64,000 nt of DNA from Hyphomicrobium nitrativorans NL23 (GCF_000503895.1 NC_022997.1:1322501-1386500), one strand, 5' to 3'. Counted from the first letter of the stretch, positions 53,174-63,819 are shown. The notes: generated from the letters alone by a model not told the origin. A program made the numbers and translations.

Positions 53174-54304
53174 ATGAAATTCACGACATACGGCCTCTTT
53201 TTCGCGGCCATGCTGGCTGCTTTTGCCGCAGCGGCGCCTGAGGCGGCCGCGCGGGCGGGCAAGGTTTTCACGGTCGCCAACTACCCCGTGGAGGCCACGG
53301 CGGACAATGCGGTTGCGGCCAAGGACAAGGCTCATGCCGAAGGTCAGCAGGCCGCGCTCGGGGCGCTCCTGAAGCGGATCGTGCCGGTGACGGCCTACGG
53401 ACGCCTGGATCGGTTGACTGCACTTCGCGCCGCCGATTTCATCGACGGCGTGGCTGTGCGCTCCGAGAACAACTCGCGCACGCAGTACATCGCAAGCCTC
53501 GACTTTTCGTTCCAGGCCGATGCCGTGCGCGATCTCCTGCACCGGGAGGGCGTGCCCTATGTCGAGCAGCAGGCCCCGCGGATGGTGCTGGTGCCCATTC
53601 TCGCGCAGCCCGGCGGGGCGGACGGGGCGCGGTTCCGGCCCGCGGCGGGAACGTGGAGCCAGGTGTGGCAGGGGCTCGATCTCGACAATACGCTGACGCC
53701 GCTTCGCGTCGAGGCGCTGCAACCCTCGATCCAGGACGCCACGGTTCAGGCCGCGCTCGCGGGCGACGACAGCGTGGAGCGGGTGCTCGGGGGTGCCTAC
53801 AACGCCGATTTCGTGGTGCTCGCGGTTGCGGAAGTGGATCAGCCGGGGCGGCAGCTCAACGTCATGCTGGCGGGTATCGATCCGGCGGGCCTCATGACGT
53901 GGCGGCGAAGCTACCGGATCGCGGACGGCGATGTGGCCTATGCCATGGAATTGGCGGCCGTCGTCACGCACGGCGTGCTCGAAGGGCGCTGGAAAGTCGC
54001 GAAGCTCGAACAGGGCGGGCACGGTGGCGGTTATGTGCCGGGCGGACGTTTTGGAACCGGGGCTGGCCACGACGTGAGCATGGCGGTTCACTTCGCCAAT
54101 CAGGCGGAATGGGACGACATGCGCGGGCGGCTGCTCGATCTGCCGGGCGCCGGCAACATTCGTATCGGGACCGTATCCGCGCAGAGTGCGGAGGTCTCGA
54201 TGAGCTTTCCGGGAGGTGGCCAGAGCCTTGCGCAGGCGCTCGCGCAGCAGGGTCTTGTCCTCACCGATGGCGGCGGGTTCTGGGCCTTGCGATCCGCCTA
54301 TTAG
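53174..54304 (+). CDS. DUF2066-type secreted protein
   Basis: The 376-residue protein has a signal peptide ([20 protein letters not shown]). The mature start [17 protein letters not shown] and [15 protein letters not shown]-like stretch are typical of DUF2066 proteins found beside purM and perM in this class. A TTG at 53159, 5-8 bases after GGAGGGG, is the best-placed start by ribosome site and would add five residues. Function is unknown. The C-terminal stretch [17 protein letters not shown] is the recurrent fingerprint of the group. Confidence 0.8.
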   Translation: MKFTTYGLFFAAMLAAFAAAAPEAAARAGKVFTVANYPVEATADNAVAAKDKAHAEGQQAALGALLKRIVPVTAYGRLDRLTALRAADFIDGVAVRSENNSRTQYIASLDFSFQADAVRDLLHREGVPYVEQQAPRMVLVPILAQPGGADGARFRPAAGTWSQVWQGLDLDNTLTPLRVEALQPSIQDATVQAALAGDDSVERVLGGAYNADFVVLAVAEVDQPGRQLNVMLAGIDPAGLMTWRRSYRIADGDVAYAMELAAVVTHGVLEGRWKVAKLEQGGHGGGYVPGGRFGTGAGHDVSMAVHFANQAEWDDMRGRLLDLPGAGNIRIGTVSAQSAEVSMSFPGGGQSLAQALAQQGLVLTDGGGFWALRSAY

Positions 54305-54502
54305 AATTGCACTTGGATCCCGGCGCCTTCCGGCGACATTCTGTCGGGATCACGTTTCCCGCATTGACCGAGTTTGATACTCAGGCTCGACGTGGGCGCC
54401 CAACCTGTCTAGAGCCGTAGAGCCCTATATAAAAAAAGGGGCGTTGAATTTTTCCTGCGCGCGTCCGGCATGGGCCGGTTCGCGCCGAACCGAATAGAAG
54501 GC

Positions 54503-55066
54503 ATGGTGGTTTTTCGCGTTACAAATCCTCGCTACCTCAACGTCCCGAATGTCATCACGTTGGGGCGGGTCATTCTGGTGCCCATCGTATTTTGGCTGCT
54601 GCTGACGGGGGAGACGAAGCTCGCGTTCTTCGTGTTCCTGCTTGCGGGCGTTTCCGATGCAGTCGACGGGTTTATCGCAAAGCGGTTCGGTCTCACGACG
54701 GAGCTTGGAGCGTATCTCGATCCTCTCGCGGACAAGCTCCTGCTCGTGTCCGTGTTCGTGGCGCTCGGCGTCATGGGCGCGCTGCCCTCGTGGCTCGTCA
54801 TTGCCGTCGTGTCGCGCGATATTCTGATCGTCATCGGCGTCATGCTCTCGTGGGTGCTCGATCACCCGATGCGCATCCAGCCGCTGGCAGTCAGCAAGGC
54901 GAACACGGCGGCGCAGATTTTTCTCGCTGCAACCGTCCTTGCGGATGAAGGGTTTCGCCTCGGGCTCGGTGACGTGCGCTTCCTGCTGGTGTGGATCACG
55001 GGGGCACTTACCGTTGCGTCGCTTGCGGCGTATCTCCGGGCTTGGCTTCGGCATATGTCCGGGTAA
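54503..55066 (+). CDS. CDP-alcohol phosphatidyltransferase (PgsA/cardiolipin synthase-like)
   Basis: The 187-residue membrane protein has the class I motif D(x2)DG(x2)AR(x8)G(x3)D(x3)D in DAVDGFIAKRF and GAYLDPLADK. It has about five membrane helices and would transfer a phosphatidyl group to glycerol-3-phosphate or phosphatidylglycerol. Starts at 54470 or 54503 are possible; neither has a well-spaced ribosome site. It is followed 60 bases later by perM in the same direction. Confidence 0.86.
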   Translation: MVVFRVTNPRYLNVPNVITLGRVILVPIVFWLLLTGETKLAFFVFLLAGVSDAVDGFIAKRFGLTTELGAYLDPLADKLLLVSVFVALGVMGALPSWLVIAVVSRDILIVIGVMLSWVLDHPMRIQPLAVSKANTAAQIFLAATVLADEGFRLGLGDVRFLLVWITGALTVASLAAYLRAWLRHMSG

Positions 55067-55126
55067 GAGTGCGCGAAACGCACCCGTTTCGGGCGGCGCG
55101 GCCTCGGTGTTCGGAGACGATAGGAT

Positions 55127-56221
55127 ATGGCTTCGGAGCGGCAGGTTCTGTTCTGGGTGGTGGCCGCCGGCCTCCTTTTCATCGGCCTTGCGGCTCTCAA
55201 CGACATTCTTCTTCCGTTCGTCGTCGGCATCATTCTCGCCTATGCTCTGAGCCCCGTGGTCGACATGCTCGAAAAGCGTGGTGTGGGGCGTGGGCTTGCG
55301 TCGCTTGGCGTGGTGACGCTGATCATCGTGGCCGTGCTCCTGCTCGTGCTCCTGATCGCGCCGCTTCTCGTGCGTCAGGCGCAGGAGCTTTTTCAGGCGC
55401 TGCCCGGGACTATCGAAGCCGTGCGCGGTGCCTTCGAGAACGTGGCAGGCCAGCAGCTCGGACAGGACGGAAAGGGCATCGAGAAAGCGTCCGGTGCCGT
55501 TGCCGACAACTGGCAAGGGCTCGCTGCGTGGCTTGCGGGATCGCTGTGGACGGGTGGGCTTGCGGTCGTGAACTTTTTCGCGCTCGCGGTCGTGACGCCG
55601 GTGGTCGTCTTTTACATCTTGGTGGACTGGCACCGGATGGTCGCCAAGATCGACAGCTGGCTGCCGCGCGATCATGCGCCGACCATTCGCATGCTCGCCC
55701 GCGACATGGACCGCTCGGTTTCGGCGTTCGTCCGTGGACAAGGGGCGGTGTGCCTCATCATGGCCGCGTTCTATGGGATCGGCCTCACGCTGACGGGCCT
55801 CAACTATGGGCTTCTGATCGGGCTTATGTCCGGCTTCATAACGTTCATTCCCTATGCCGGGGCTGCGCTCGGCCTGCTCACGGCTGCGGGCGTAGCCGTC
55901 ATGCAGTTCTGGCCTGAACTCGTGCCGATCGCGATCGTGGTCGGTGTGTTCATGGCGGGCCAAGCGCTCGAAGGGCTCGTGTTGACGCCCTACATCATGG
56001 GATCGAGCATCGGCGTCCACCCTGTGTGGGTCCTCTTCGCGCTGTTCGTGTTCGGCTATCTGTTCGGGTTCGTCGGTGCGCTTATTGCCGTGCCGCTCGC
56101 TGCGGCAGTCGGTGTGCTGATCCGGTTCGCGCTCGATATCTATCTCGACAGCTCGGTCTACAGAGGGACGCAGCCCGCCGCCGTGCCTTCCGCCACCCAT
56201 GCGCGCGAGGGCCAGCCATGA
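55127..56221 (+). CDS. AI-2E/PerM family membrane permease
   Basis: The 364-residue protein has about eight membrane helices in the PerM pattern: helices 1-3 (FWVVAAGLLFIGLAAL, ILLPFVVGIILAYALSPVVDML, LIIVAVLLLVLLIAPLL), an extracytoplasmic loop, and the C-terminal group with AGALIGLLT-like and GSSIGVHPVWVLFALFVFGYL. The family exports small solutes; the substrate is not known here. Its TGA overlaps the Hda ATG (ATGA). Confidence 0.87.
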   Translation: MASERQVLFWVVAAGLLFIGLAALNDILLPFVVGIILAYALSPVVDMLEKRGVGRGLASLGVVTLIIVAVLLLVLLIAPLLVRQAQELFQALPGTIEAVRGAFENVAGQQLGQDGKGIEKASGAVADNWQGLAAWLAGSLWTGGLAVVNFFALAVVTPVVVFYILVDWHRMVAKIDSWLPRDHAPTIRMLARDMDRSVSAFVRGQGAVCLIMAAFYGIGLTLTGLNYGLLIGLMSGFITFIPYAGAALGLLTAAGVAVMQFWPELVPIAIVVGVFMAGQALEGLVLTPYIMGSSIGVHPVWVLFALFVFGYLFGFVGALIAVPLAAAVGVLIRFALDIYLDSSVYRGTQPAAVPSATHAREGQP

Positions 56222-56940
56222 CGGCGGGTGCGCGCAATGCCATGCCAGAACAGCTTGTGCTCGCGCTTCCGGGGCGGCAGGCGCAGGGGGCCGAGGATTT
56301 CCTCGTTAGCCGTTCGAATGCGGCGGCTGTGGACTTGATCGACGGATGGCCGAACTGGCAGCTTCCCTCGCAACTCGTCGTCGGGCCCGCGGGCGTCGGC
56401 AAGAGCCATCTCGCGAACGTGTGGCGGCTCGCATCGGGCGCGCCGATCGTTCGGGCCGCGGCGCTCACGGAGGCGGCCGTCCCTGCGTTCGAAGACCATT
56501 CCCGGCTCGTGGTTGAAGACATCGACCGCGGAATCGGAAACGAGAAAATCCTGTTTCATCTGCTCAATCTCGCGCGAGAGAAGGCGGGGTCGCTGCTCAT
56601 GACCTCGCGCATTCTTCCGGGAGAGATCGGCCATATTCTGTTGCCGGACCTGCGGTCCCGGCTGCGGGCGACATCGCCCGTCTCGATCGAGCCGCCGGAC
56701 GAGGCATTGTTGCGCTCCGTGCTGGTCAAGCTGTTCTCGGACCGCCAGCTTCTCGTGGAGCCGCACGTGGTGAGCTACCTCGCGCTGCATATGGAGCGCT
56801 CGATGGAAGCGGCCACGCGGCTGGTGGCGGCGTGCGACCGGCTTTCGCTTGCCCAACAGCGGAAAGTCACCCGCGCGGTTGCGGCAGAAGCGCTCGCTCA
56901 CGAGCGTTCCGAGCCCGACGACGACGAGTTCGCATTGTGA
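56218..56940 (+). CDS. hda: DnaA-related regulator Hda (HdaA)
   Basis: The 240-residue AAA+ protein has Walker A GPAGVGKSHLANVW (near 61), Walker B LVVEDIDRG, and the DnaA-like lid LPDLRSRL. The N-terminal QLVLALP clamp motif (residues 10-16) should bind the DNA polymerase beta sliding clamp. With clamp it stimulates ATP hydrolysis by DnaA and limits re-initiation. Start at 56218 overlaps perM; a second Met at 56242 is possible. The perM-hda-ppk order is conserved in the class. Confidence 0.9.
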   Translation: MTAGARNAMPEQLVLALPGRQAQGAEDFLVSRSNAAAVDLIDGWPNWQLPSQLVVGPAGVGKSHLANVWRLASGAPIVRAAALTEAAVPAFEDHSRLVVEDIDRGIGNEKILFHLLNLAREKAGSLLMTSRILPGEIGHILLPDLRSRLRATSPVSIEPPDEALLRSVLVKLFSDRQLLVEPHVVSYLALHMERSMEAATRLVAACDRLSLAQQRKVTRAVAAEALAHERSEPDDDEFAL

Positions 56941-57079
56941 GACCGATGGTTCATGTTTCGGACTGGTAGGGTCCGAAACGATCATGGTCTAGTTTCTGCT
57001 CTTGCTGTCATCATACTGTCGCATGACATGCGCCTCTATTCGGTCCCGCCGAATATCGAAGCCCCCCAGGAAAGACACC

Positions 57080-59272
57080 ATGCCCCTCGCAAAAGGAAAG
57101 CCGAGACCTGTCAGGAAGACGGATGTGCCTCAGATGGAGGCGCCGACCGGGCCCGATCGCTTCTACAACCGTGAGCTTTCCTGGCTGCAGTTCAACCGGC
57201 GGGTGCTGGAGGAGGCTCAGAACAAGAGCCATCCGGTGCTTGAGCGGCTGCGGTTCCTATCTATCTCGGCATCGAACCTCGACGAATTCTATATGGTGCG
57301 CGCGGCGGGCATCTACGGCCAGATCGCGGCCGGCGTGACGACGCCATCCCAGGACGGGCTCTCGCCCAAGGACCAGCTTGTTGAGATCAACCGATTCGCC
57401 GCACGGCTCGTGGCCGACAAGCAGACGACCTGGAACGAGATCAAGAAGGACATGGCGGCGGCGGGCGTTACGCTGGTGGAGCCCGAGGAATTATCGGATG
57501 CGGAGAAGATCTGGCTCGAACGGATGTTCATCAGCCACGTGTTTCCGATCCTGACGCCGATTGCCGTCGATCCTGCGCATCCGTTCCCGTTCATCCCCAA
57601 CCTGGGCCTCACGATGGCGGTGTGGATGCAGCGGAAGAACGACGCCAAAGGTCTGAGCGCGCTCATTCCCATTCCGGCCCAGCTCGAACGGTTCATTCGT
57701 CTCAGCTCGGATGCCACGGGCAAGGAGGGCGAACTGCGCTTCATCCAGCTCGAAGTGCTGATCGGCATGTTCATTTCGGAGCTGTTTCCCGGCTTCGAGG
57801 TCAAGAGCCAGGGTGCGTTCCGTGTGCTGCGCGACAGCGACGTCGAGCTGCAGGAGGAAGCCGAAGATCTCGTGCGCTCGTTCGAGACGCTGTTGAAGCG
57901 GCGCCGGCGGGGGCATGTGATCCGGCTCGAACTCGACGCGCGAATGCCGGACCGGCTGAAGAAGTTCGTGATCGGCGAACTCGAAGTCGGCGAAGAATCC
58001 GTTTTCATCAAGGACGGTCTCCTGGGGCTTTCGGATACGTCGCAGCTCATCGTGGCGGACCGTCCCGACCTCGTGTTCAAGACCTACAATCCGCGCTTTC
58101 CGGAGCGTATCCGCGAGTTCAACGGCGATTGTTTCGCGGCCATCAGTTCGAAGGACATCATCGTCCATCACCCTTACGAGAGCTTCGACGTGGTGGTGCA
58201 GTTCCTGCGTCAGGCGGTGAACGATCCCAACGTGATGGCGATCAAGTGGACGCTCTATCGCACCGGGCGCGACAGCCCGATCGTGCAAGCGCTCAAGGAA
58301 GCGGTCGAAGCGGGCAAGTCCGTGACCGCGGTGGTGGAGCTCAAGGCCCGCTTCGACGAGGCGGCCAACATCCGCTGGGCGCGCGATCTCGAAAAGGCGG
58401 GCGTGCACGTCGTGTACGGGTTCATCGAACTCAAGACGCACGCGAAACTCGGGCAGGTCGTGCGCCGGGAGGGCTCGGGCCTCGTAACCTACTGCCATAT
58501 CGGCACCGGCAACTATCACGCGCAGACGGCGCGAATTTATACGGACCTTTCGTTGTTCACGACGGACCCGTCCATCGCGCGCGATGTGACGCGCGTTCTC
58601 AACTTCGTCACCGGCTATGGCGAGCCTGCGCAGCTTGAGCAGATGGCGGCGAGCCCGCACGGTATCCGCAATCGGATCCTCGATCACATCAAACGCGAGA
58701 TCGGGCATGCGAAGGCGGGCCGGCCGGGCGCTATCTGGATGAAGATGAACTCGCTCGTGGATGCGCAGATCATCGATGCGCTTTACGAGGCCAGCCAGGC
58801 GGGTGTCGAAATCGACCTCGTCGTGCGTGGCGTCTGTTGCCTACGTCCCGGAATTCCAGGGTTTTCGGAGAATATCCGCGTCAAGAGCATCATTGGGCGC
58901 TTCCTGGAGCACGCACGTATCTACTGTTTCGGCGAAGGCGAGGGCTTGCCCTCGCCCAAGGCCGCCGTATACATCAGCTCGGCCGACATGATGCCCCGCA
59001 ACCTCGACCGGCGCGTCGAGGCCATGGTGCCGGTCAACAACGCGACGGTTCACGAGCAGGTTCTCGACCAGATCATGGTGGCCAACTTCATGGACAACCA
59101 GCAGAGTTGGGAGATCAAACCGGACGGATCGGCGCAACGCATCGCACCCGCCGCTGGGGAAGAGCCGTTCAACGCGCATAAATATTTCATGACCAACCCG
59201 TCGCTTTCGGGCCGGGGCAAGGCCGCGGAAGACAACTTTCCTCCGCGATTCGATTTCGTGCAGAAGGATTAG
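57080..59272 (+). CDS. ppk: Polyphosphate kinase
   Basis: The 730-residue PPK1 makes inorganic polyphosphate from ATP. Family marks are [19 protein letters not shown], the phosphohistidine region [16 protein letters not shown], the CHIGTGNYH second histidine, and the final [19 protein letters not shown] 8 bases before ATG 57080 sets the start; an upstream frame from 57002 is unmatched. It precedes ppx by 122 bases in the same direction. Confidence 0.96.
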   Translation: MPLAKGKPRPVRKTDVPQMEAPTGPDRFYNRELSWLQFNRRVLEEAQNKSHPVLERLRFLSISASNLDEFYMVRAAGIYGQIAAGVTTPSQDGLSPKDQLVEINRFAARLVADKQTTWNEIKKDMAAAGVTLVEPEELSDAEKIWLERMFISHVFPILTPIAVDPAHPFPFIPNLGLTMAVWMQRKNDAKGLSALIPIPAQLERFIRLSSDATGKEGELRFIQLEVLIGMFISELFPGFEVKSQGAFRVLRDSDVELQEEAEDLVRSFETLLKRRRRGHVIRLELDARMPDRLKKFVIGELEVGEESVFIKDGLLGLSDTSQLIVADRPDLVFKTYNPRFPERIREFNGDCFAAISSKDIIVHHPYESFDVVVQFLRQAVNDPNVMAIKWTLYRTGRDSPIVQALKEAVEAGKSVTAVVELKARFDEAANIRWARDLEKAGVHVVYGFIELKTHAKLGQVVRREGSGLVTYCHIGTGNYHAQTARIYTDLSLFTTDPSIARDVTRVLNFVTGYGEPAQLEQMAASPHGIRNRILDHIKREIGHAKAGRPGAIWMKMNSLVDAQIIDALYEASQAGVEIDLVVRGVCCLRPGIPGFSENIRVKSIIGRFLEHARIYCFGEGEGLPSPKAAVYISSADMMPRNLDRRVEAMVPVNNATVHEQVLDQIMVANFMDNQQSWEIKPDGSAQRIAPAAGEEPFNAHKYFMTNPSLSGRGKAAEDNFPPRFDFVQKD

Positions 59273-59394
59273 AGCGATTTCATTCCCGCCTTCATTCCTT
59301 CCGCTCGATGTGGCCTTTACGCGCTTTCCTTTCATAGCGAGCGCGTGGTCTAAGCGTGCGCGCGATCTGACACGGCGCTAGGCGGAACAAGAAG

Positions 59395-60930
59395 GTGGGT
59401 TTGACGCACGTGTTCGGCGGGAGATCAAAAGCTCCGGAGCTTGAGCCGATCGGCGTCATCGACATCGGGTCGAACTCGGTGCGCCTCGTCGTCTACGACG
59501 GGGCGGTGCGCGCGGCGACGCCGATTTTCAACGAGAAGGTGCTTGCCGGGCTCGGCAACTCGATTGCGACGACGCGCCAGCTCGGGCCTGAGAGCGTTCA
59601 GCGGGCGCTTGAAGCGCTGACGCGGTTTCGCGCGGTGGCGCGGGTGCTCAAGGTCAAGAACCTGCGCGTGCTGGCGACGGCGGCCGTGCGCGACGCCGAG
59701 GACGGATCGCTTTTCATCCAGGAGGCCGAGCGCGTTGCCGGCGTTCGGATCGAGGTGCTCTCGGGCGAGACGGAGGCGAAGCTCGCCGCCTATGGCATTC
59801 GCATGGGGTTTCTGGCGCCCGATGGGTTGGCGGGCGATCTCGGGGGCGGAAGCCTTGAGGTGATCGATATCGCCCGCGACCAACTCAGACATGCCGACAC
59901 GCTGCCCCTCGGCGGGCTGCGTCTCATCGACGAAACCGGAGACAAGATCGACCGCGCCTTGCCGCTCGTCGACGAGGCGGTGGCGCGAATCGCATGGCTC
60001 ACGGACGGGCGGGCGCGTCCCTTCTATGCGGTGGGGGGCACGTGGCGGGCGCTTGCACGGCTCCACATGGAGCAGACCGGCTATCCGCTGCGCGTCATGC
60101 ACGGCTATGCCATTCCGACGCGAGAGGCGATCGAGTTCTGCCAGTTTGTCCGCCGCGCGAAAAAGGTCACGTCGCTGTTGGGTGTCGAAGCGGTGCCGCG
60201 GGCTCGCCGCGACATGCTGCCGTACGGTGCGCTGGTGCTGGAGCGGTTGCTCGAAGCCGTCGCCCCGTCGGAAGTGGTGTTCTCCGTTTTCGGCATTCGC
60301 GAGGGGCTGCTGTTCGGCCTTATGACCAGGCACGAGCAGGAGAAGGATCCGCTGCTGACCTTCTGCGCGGAGCTGGCGCGGCTTCGTTCCCGGTCGCTCG
60401 CGCATGCCTATGAGCTGTGCACCTGGACGGATGCGCTGTTTACGGGCGAAGGCCCCAAGGAGACCGAAGAGGAACGCCGGCTGCGCCATGCCGCCTGTCT
60501 CGTCTCCGACATCGGCTGGCGGGCTCATCCCGACTACCGTGGCGTGCACAGCCTCGACATGATCGCGCACGCAGGCTTTGCGGGTATCGACCATCCGGGC
60601 AGGATCTTCCTGGCGCTGTCCGTTTATCATCGCCACTCGGGTTCCGACGACGGGCGGCCGGACACGCTGTCCAACCGGCTTCGGCTCGTCGTGAGCAAGC
60701 GGACGCAGAAGCGTGCCAAGCTGATCGGGGCCGCCATCCGCGCGGCGCATATGCTGTCCATCGGCATGGCCGGCATCATCGACGAGACGCGGCTCGTCTA
60801 CGAGGGCCCGAAGTTGGTGATGATCCTGCCCAAGGCCCATGCGGGCCTCAACGGAGAGCGGCTCAGGCGCCGGTTCCAGATCCTCGCCGAGCTGGTCTCG
60901 CGGGAAGGGGAAATCCGCGTCGCGGATTGA
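59395..60930 (+). CDS. ppx: Exopolyphosphatase / GppA family phosphatase
   Basis: The 511-residue sugar-kinase/Hsp70-fold phosphatase opens with IGVIDIGSNSVRLVVYDG and has GDLGGGSLEV, the two phosphate-binding loops. It would release phosphate from polyphosphate or hydrolyse pppGpp. The start is uncertain: GTG 59395, TTG 59401 (better spaced from GAAGG) and GTG 59410 are possible. With ppk it forms the usual polyphosphate synthesis-degradation pair. Confidence 0.92.
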   Translation: MGLTHVFGGRSKAPELEPIGVIDIGSNSVRLVVYDGAVRAATPIFNEKVLAGLGNSIATTRQLGPESVQRALEALTRFRAVARVLKVKNLRVLATAAVRDAEDGSLFIQEAERVAGVRIEVLSGETEAKLAAYGIRMGFLAPDGLAGDLGGGSLEVIDIARDQLRHADTLPLGGLRLIDETGDKIDRALPLVDEAVARIAWLTDGRARPFYAVGGTWRALARLHMEQTGYPLRVMHGYAIPTREAIEFCQFVRRAKKVTSLLGVEAVPRARRDMLPYGALVLERLLEAVAPSEVVFSVFGIREGLLFGLMTRHEQEKDPLLTFCAELARLRSRSLAHAYELCTWTDALFTGEGPKETEEERRLRHAACLVSDIGWRAHPDYRGVHSLDMIAHAGFAGIDHPGRIFLALSVYHRHSGSDDGRPDTLSNRLRLVVSKRTQKRAKLIGAAIRAAHMLSIGMAGIIDETRLVYEGPKLVMILPKAHAGLNGERLRRRFQILAELVSREGEIRVAD

Positions 60931-61063
60931 GCGGTCGCTCGGCAACTTTTTTCACTGGTCCGATGCTTGTCTGATCCCGTATCTATCGGGCTCGCGCTCC
61001 ACGCTGGCGCGATTTCCGACAGTTCAGCTTCACCGCTGGTGCTCATCAGGATGCACGCTGTTC

Positions 61064-61972
61064 ATGGCCGATGACCTTTACGACATCCTTGGCGTCTCGC
61101 GCGGTGCGACGGACGAAGAGGTTCGCCGTGCCTATCTCAAGCTCGTGAAAGAGCTGCATCCGGACGTTAACCCTTCGAAGGCCGCCGAGGAGCGGTTCAA
61201 GAAGATCACGGCGGCGCACGAGATCCTGGGCGATCCCGAGCGCCGGCGCCAATACGATGCCGGAGAGATCGAAGCCTCAGGCGAGCCGCGCCGGCCGACG
61301 TGGCGCCCTTACGGGGCTGCCGGGGCAGGGGCAGGCGCCGGTGCGCGAGGGCGGAGCGGGCCGATCTTCGAGGATTTCGGCGACGTGTTCTCCGATCTCT
61401 TCGCGGGCGCGGGCCGGGGAGCCGCCGGGAGAGGCGGCTTTTCCGTCCGCGGCCGGGACGTCCGCTATACGCTCGATGTCGATTTCCTGGAGGCCGTGCA
61501 GGGCGCGAAGAAGCGCGTCACGCTTCCCAGCGGCGGGGTGCTCGACCTTACCGTGCCGGAAGGCGTGACCGACGGGCAGGTGCTGCGCCTCAGGGGACGC
61601 GGCGAGCCGAGTGCTGCGGGTGGCGAAGCGGGCGACGCGCTGGTCGAGGTGCATGTTCGCCCGCATCGCGAGTTCCGCCGTGAGGGGGACGACCTGTTGC
61701 TCGACCTGCCGATCACCATCGACGAGGCGGTGCTGGGCGGCAAAGTCGAGGTGCCGACCTCGGGCGGCCGCGTGCAGCTCACGGTGCCGAAGGGGACCAG
61801 TTCGGGGCAGGTGTTGCGGCTCAAGGGCAAGGGCGTGCGCAATGCGGCAACGGGCGCGACGGGCGATCAACTCGTGACCGTCAGGATCGTCTTGCCTGAG
61901 ACGATCGACGATAGCCTGTCGTACTTTCTGACGGAGTGGCGCCAGAAGCACCGCTACGATCCGAGGAAGTAG
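61064..61972 (+). CDS. DnaJ C-terminal domain protein (CbpA-like, class B J-protein)
   Basis: The 302-residue protein has an N-terminal J domain (DLYDILGVSRGATDEEVRRA with catalytic HPD in LHPDVNP), a Gly/Ala-rich hinge, and two C-terminal substrate-binding barrels (DLTVPEGVTDGQVLRLRG; QLTVPKGTSSGQVLRLKG). There is no zinc-finger repeat, so it is class B like CbpA. It would stimulate DnaK. ATG 61064 fits the J domain; the frame is open to 60839 without homology. Confidence 0.9.
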   Translation: MADDLYDILGVSRGATDEEVRRAYLKLVKELHPDVNPSKAAEERFKKITAAHEILGDPERRRQYDAGEIEASGEPRRPTWRPYGAAGAGAGAGARGRSGPIFEDFGDVFSDLFAGAGRGAAGRGGFSVRGRDVRYTLDVDFLEAVQGAKKRVTLPSGGVLDLTVPEGVTDGQVLRLRGRGEPSAAGGEAGDALVEVHVRPHREFRREGDDLLLDLPITIDEAVLGGKVEVPTSGGRVQLTVPKGTSSGQVLRLKGKGVRNAATGATGDQLVTVRIVLPETIDDSLSYFLTEWRQKHRYDPRK

Positions 61973-62001
61973 GACGAACAGGCGATGGATGTCCCGGCCC
62001 C

Positions 62002-62171
62002 TGTCATCCCGGCCAAGTGAGGCGAAGCCGAGCGCAGAGCCGGGAGCCAGGAGAAGCTTCTTTCGCGAAATATCGCGTCTTCGACGACTTTTATGCTGGG
62101 TCCCGGATAAGGCTTCGGGTCGTGCTGAAAGCACGCAAGCATAGACGCGCCTTCGCCTTTCCGGGATGACA
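62002..62171. repeat. Dispersed repeat copy C, with a short insertion
   Basis: The 170-bp unit starts TGTCATCCCGGCC and ends TTTCCGGGATGACA. It shares long inner stretches with copies A and B (AGCCAGGAGAAGCTTCTTTC; ATCGCGTCTTCGACGA; CTGGGTCCCGGATAAGG). About 35 extra bases sit near the right end (62115-62155), including TGCTGAAAGCACGC, a small palindrome. It lies between the convergent J-protein and rnd genes. Confidence 0.85.
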
Positions 62172-62192
62172 GGGAGGCGAGAGCGGGGCCGC

Positions 62193-63350
62193 TCAGCGGC
62201 CGTTGACTGGGATGGCCAGCACCTCGCCCTTGGAGAGGGTGAGCGCCAGCTCGCCGCGCTTCAACCGCAGCGCGTCCTCGCCGAAAAGCTGGCGCCGCCA
62301 GCCCTTCAGGGCTGGGACGTCGGGCTCGGCTTCGCTCGCGATCCGCTCAAGGTCTTCGGAGCCCGCGATGAGGCGGGGCGCGACACGATGACGGGCGGCG
62401 GCGGCCTTGAGTAGCACCTTCAGCAATTCGATGATTGCGGTCGCCTCGGCGGAGAGCGGCTGATTGCGCGGAAGCGGAGGCACCGTCTTGGGGTCGCGAT
62501 CGAGGCCGCGGCGCACGGCATCCACAATGTCTTTCGCGCGCTGGGAGCGGGAGAAGCCTTCGCTTAGCGTGCGTAGCTCCGAGAGCTGGTCCGTCGAGGT
62601 CGGAAGCTGGTTGGCGATGTCGTAGAGAGCTTCGTCGCGGAGGATGCGCCCGCGCGGGACGTCCTGCGTCTGGGCCATGCGCTCGCGCCAGGCGGCAAGC
62701 TCCATCAGCACCGCGAGCGCCTTGCGGTTCTTCACCCGCATCTTGAGGCGCTGCCAGGCGTTGTCGGGGTGGCTTTCGTAGGTGGCCGGGTCGGTCAGCT
62801 CGGCCATTTCCTCGTCCAGCCAGGAGGCGCGGTCGGTGGTGGCGAGTTCGGTGCGCAGATACGTGTAGATGTCGCGCAGGTGGGTGACGTCCCCGAGCGC
62901 GTAGATGAGCTGTTTGTCGGAGAGCGGCCGGCGGCTCCAGTCCGTGAAACGCGAACTCTTGTCGAGGTCGCGGCCCGTGACCTTCTTCACAAGGTTGACG
63001 TAGCTCACGCTCTCGCCGAAGCCGCAGACCATGGCGGCCACCTGGGTGTCGAATACCGGCGCCGGGATGAGGCCCGCTTCCGAGTAGACGATCTCGATGT
63101 CCTGGCGCGCGGCGTGAAACACCTTCACGACGTTGCGTTTCGCCATCAGCTCGTAAAAGGGGCCGAGGTCGATGCCGTCCGCGAGCGGATCGACGATGAC
63201 CTCCTCGCGCGCATTGGCGAGCTGGATCAGGCAGAGATCCGGCCAGAAAGTCTGCTCGCGCATGAACTCCGTGTCGACGGTGACGAAGTCGCCATCGGCA
63301 AGCCTGGAGCAGGTGTCGGAGAGATCGGATGTGGAGGTAATGACGTGCAT
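62193..63350 (-). CDS. rnd: Ribonuclease D
   Basis: The 385-residue 3'-5' exonuclease trims tRNA 3' ends. The DEDDy set is visible: DTEFMREQTF (D26, E28), HAARQDIEIVYSEAG and LIYALGDVTHLRDIY. A C-terminal HRDC domain (about 205-290; LKMRVKNRKALAVLMELAAWRE) is present. Start at 63350 opens with MHVITSTSDL, the family start; a longer frame from 63413 has no match. It is convergent with the J-protein gene. Confidence 0.93.
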   Translation of the reverse strand: MHVITSTSDLSDTCSRLADGDFVTVDTEFMREQTFWPDLCLIQLANAREEVIVDPLADGIDLGPFYELMAKRNVVKVFHAARQDIEIVYSEAGLIPAPVFDTQVAAMVCGFGESVSYVNLVKKVTGRDLDKSSRFTDWSRRPLSDKQLIYALGDVTHLRDIYTYLRTELATTDRASWLDEEMAELTDPATYESHPDNAWQRLKMRVKNRKALAVLMELAAWRERMAQTQDVPRGRILRDEALYDIANQLPTSTDQLSELRTLSEGFSRSQRAKDIVDAVRRGLDRDPKTVPPLPRNQPLSAEATAIIELLKVLLKAAAARHRVAPRLIAGSEDLERIASEAEPDVPALKGWRRQLFGEDALRLKRGELALTLSKGEVLAIPVNGR

Positions 63351-63819
63351 TGCGGGACGTATATAGACTCGCCCAGGCGGATGCCGCCAGTGCATTCGTC
63401 GCAGCATCGCCACTCTTCCGCTTCTTCTTCATGGCTCGCGCGGGGGCTTGCCGCGGTTAACGGTTCGTTATCCAGCATCCTTCCGCGTCTTCGGGCCGCG
63501 CCCGGTTTCGGACCCGCGTGGCGCACGAAAAATTTTGCAAGAGTGCGATTTCATCGGGTGCGACATCTAGTCAGGAAATCGGGATTGATGTATAAAATTG
63601 TCCTGGCGCGGCTCGATCTCTTTCGCGGATACCGAACATAAGCGGTCTTTTGGAGTTGCCGTCGATTTGGCGGGCAATTGCCGATCGGATTCCCTTATGA
63701 GCGCTTCCGTCGATCTCTGCATTTCCTTTGTCGATCCGCCCGGTTGTTTCGGTGTGGCGGCTCAGCCGCCGAGCGTGCTTTCAGCGTGGCGGCCGCGGTG
63801 GGCCGCGTAGGAGTTTGGC
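63351..63819. other. Intergenic region between rnd and the last partial gene
   Basis: This divergent stretch holds the rnd promoter and the leader of the next gene. A TATAAAAT at about 63591 is AT-rich compared with its surroundings. Two short frames (17 and 70 codons) lack ribosome sites. Nothing else recognised. Confidence 0.45.

Noticed and set aside
54425-56200. A 591-codon minus-strand frame
   Set aside because: Antisense to the phosphatidyltransferase and perM genes; charged, without membrane or enzyme motifs.
59425-60945. A 506-codon minus-strand frame
   Set aside because: Shadow of ppx; no family resemblance.
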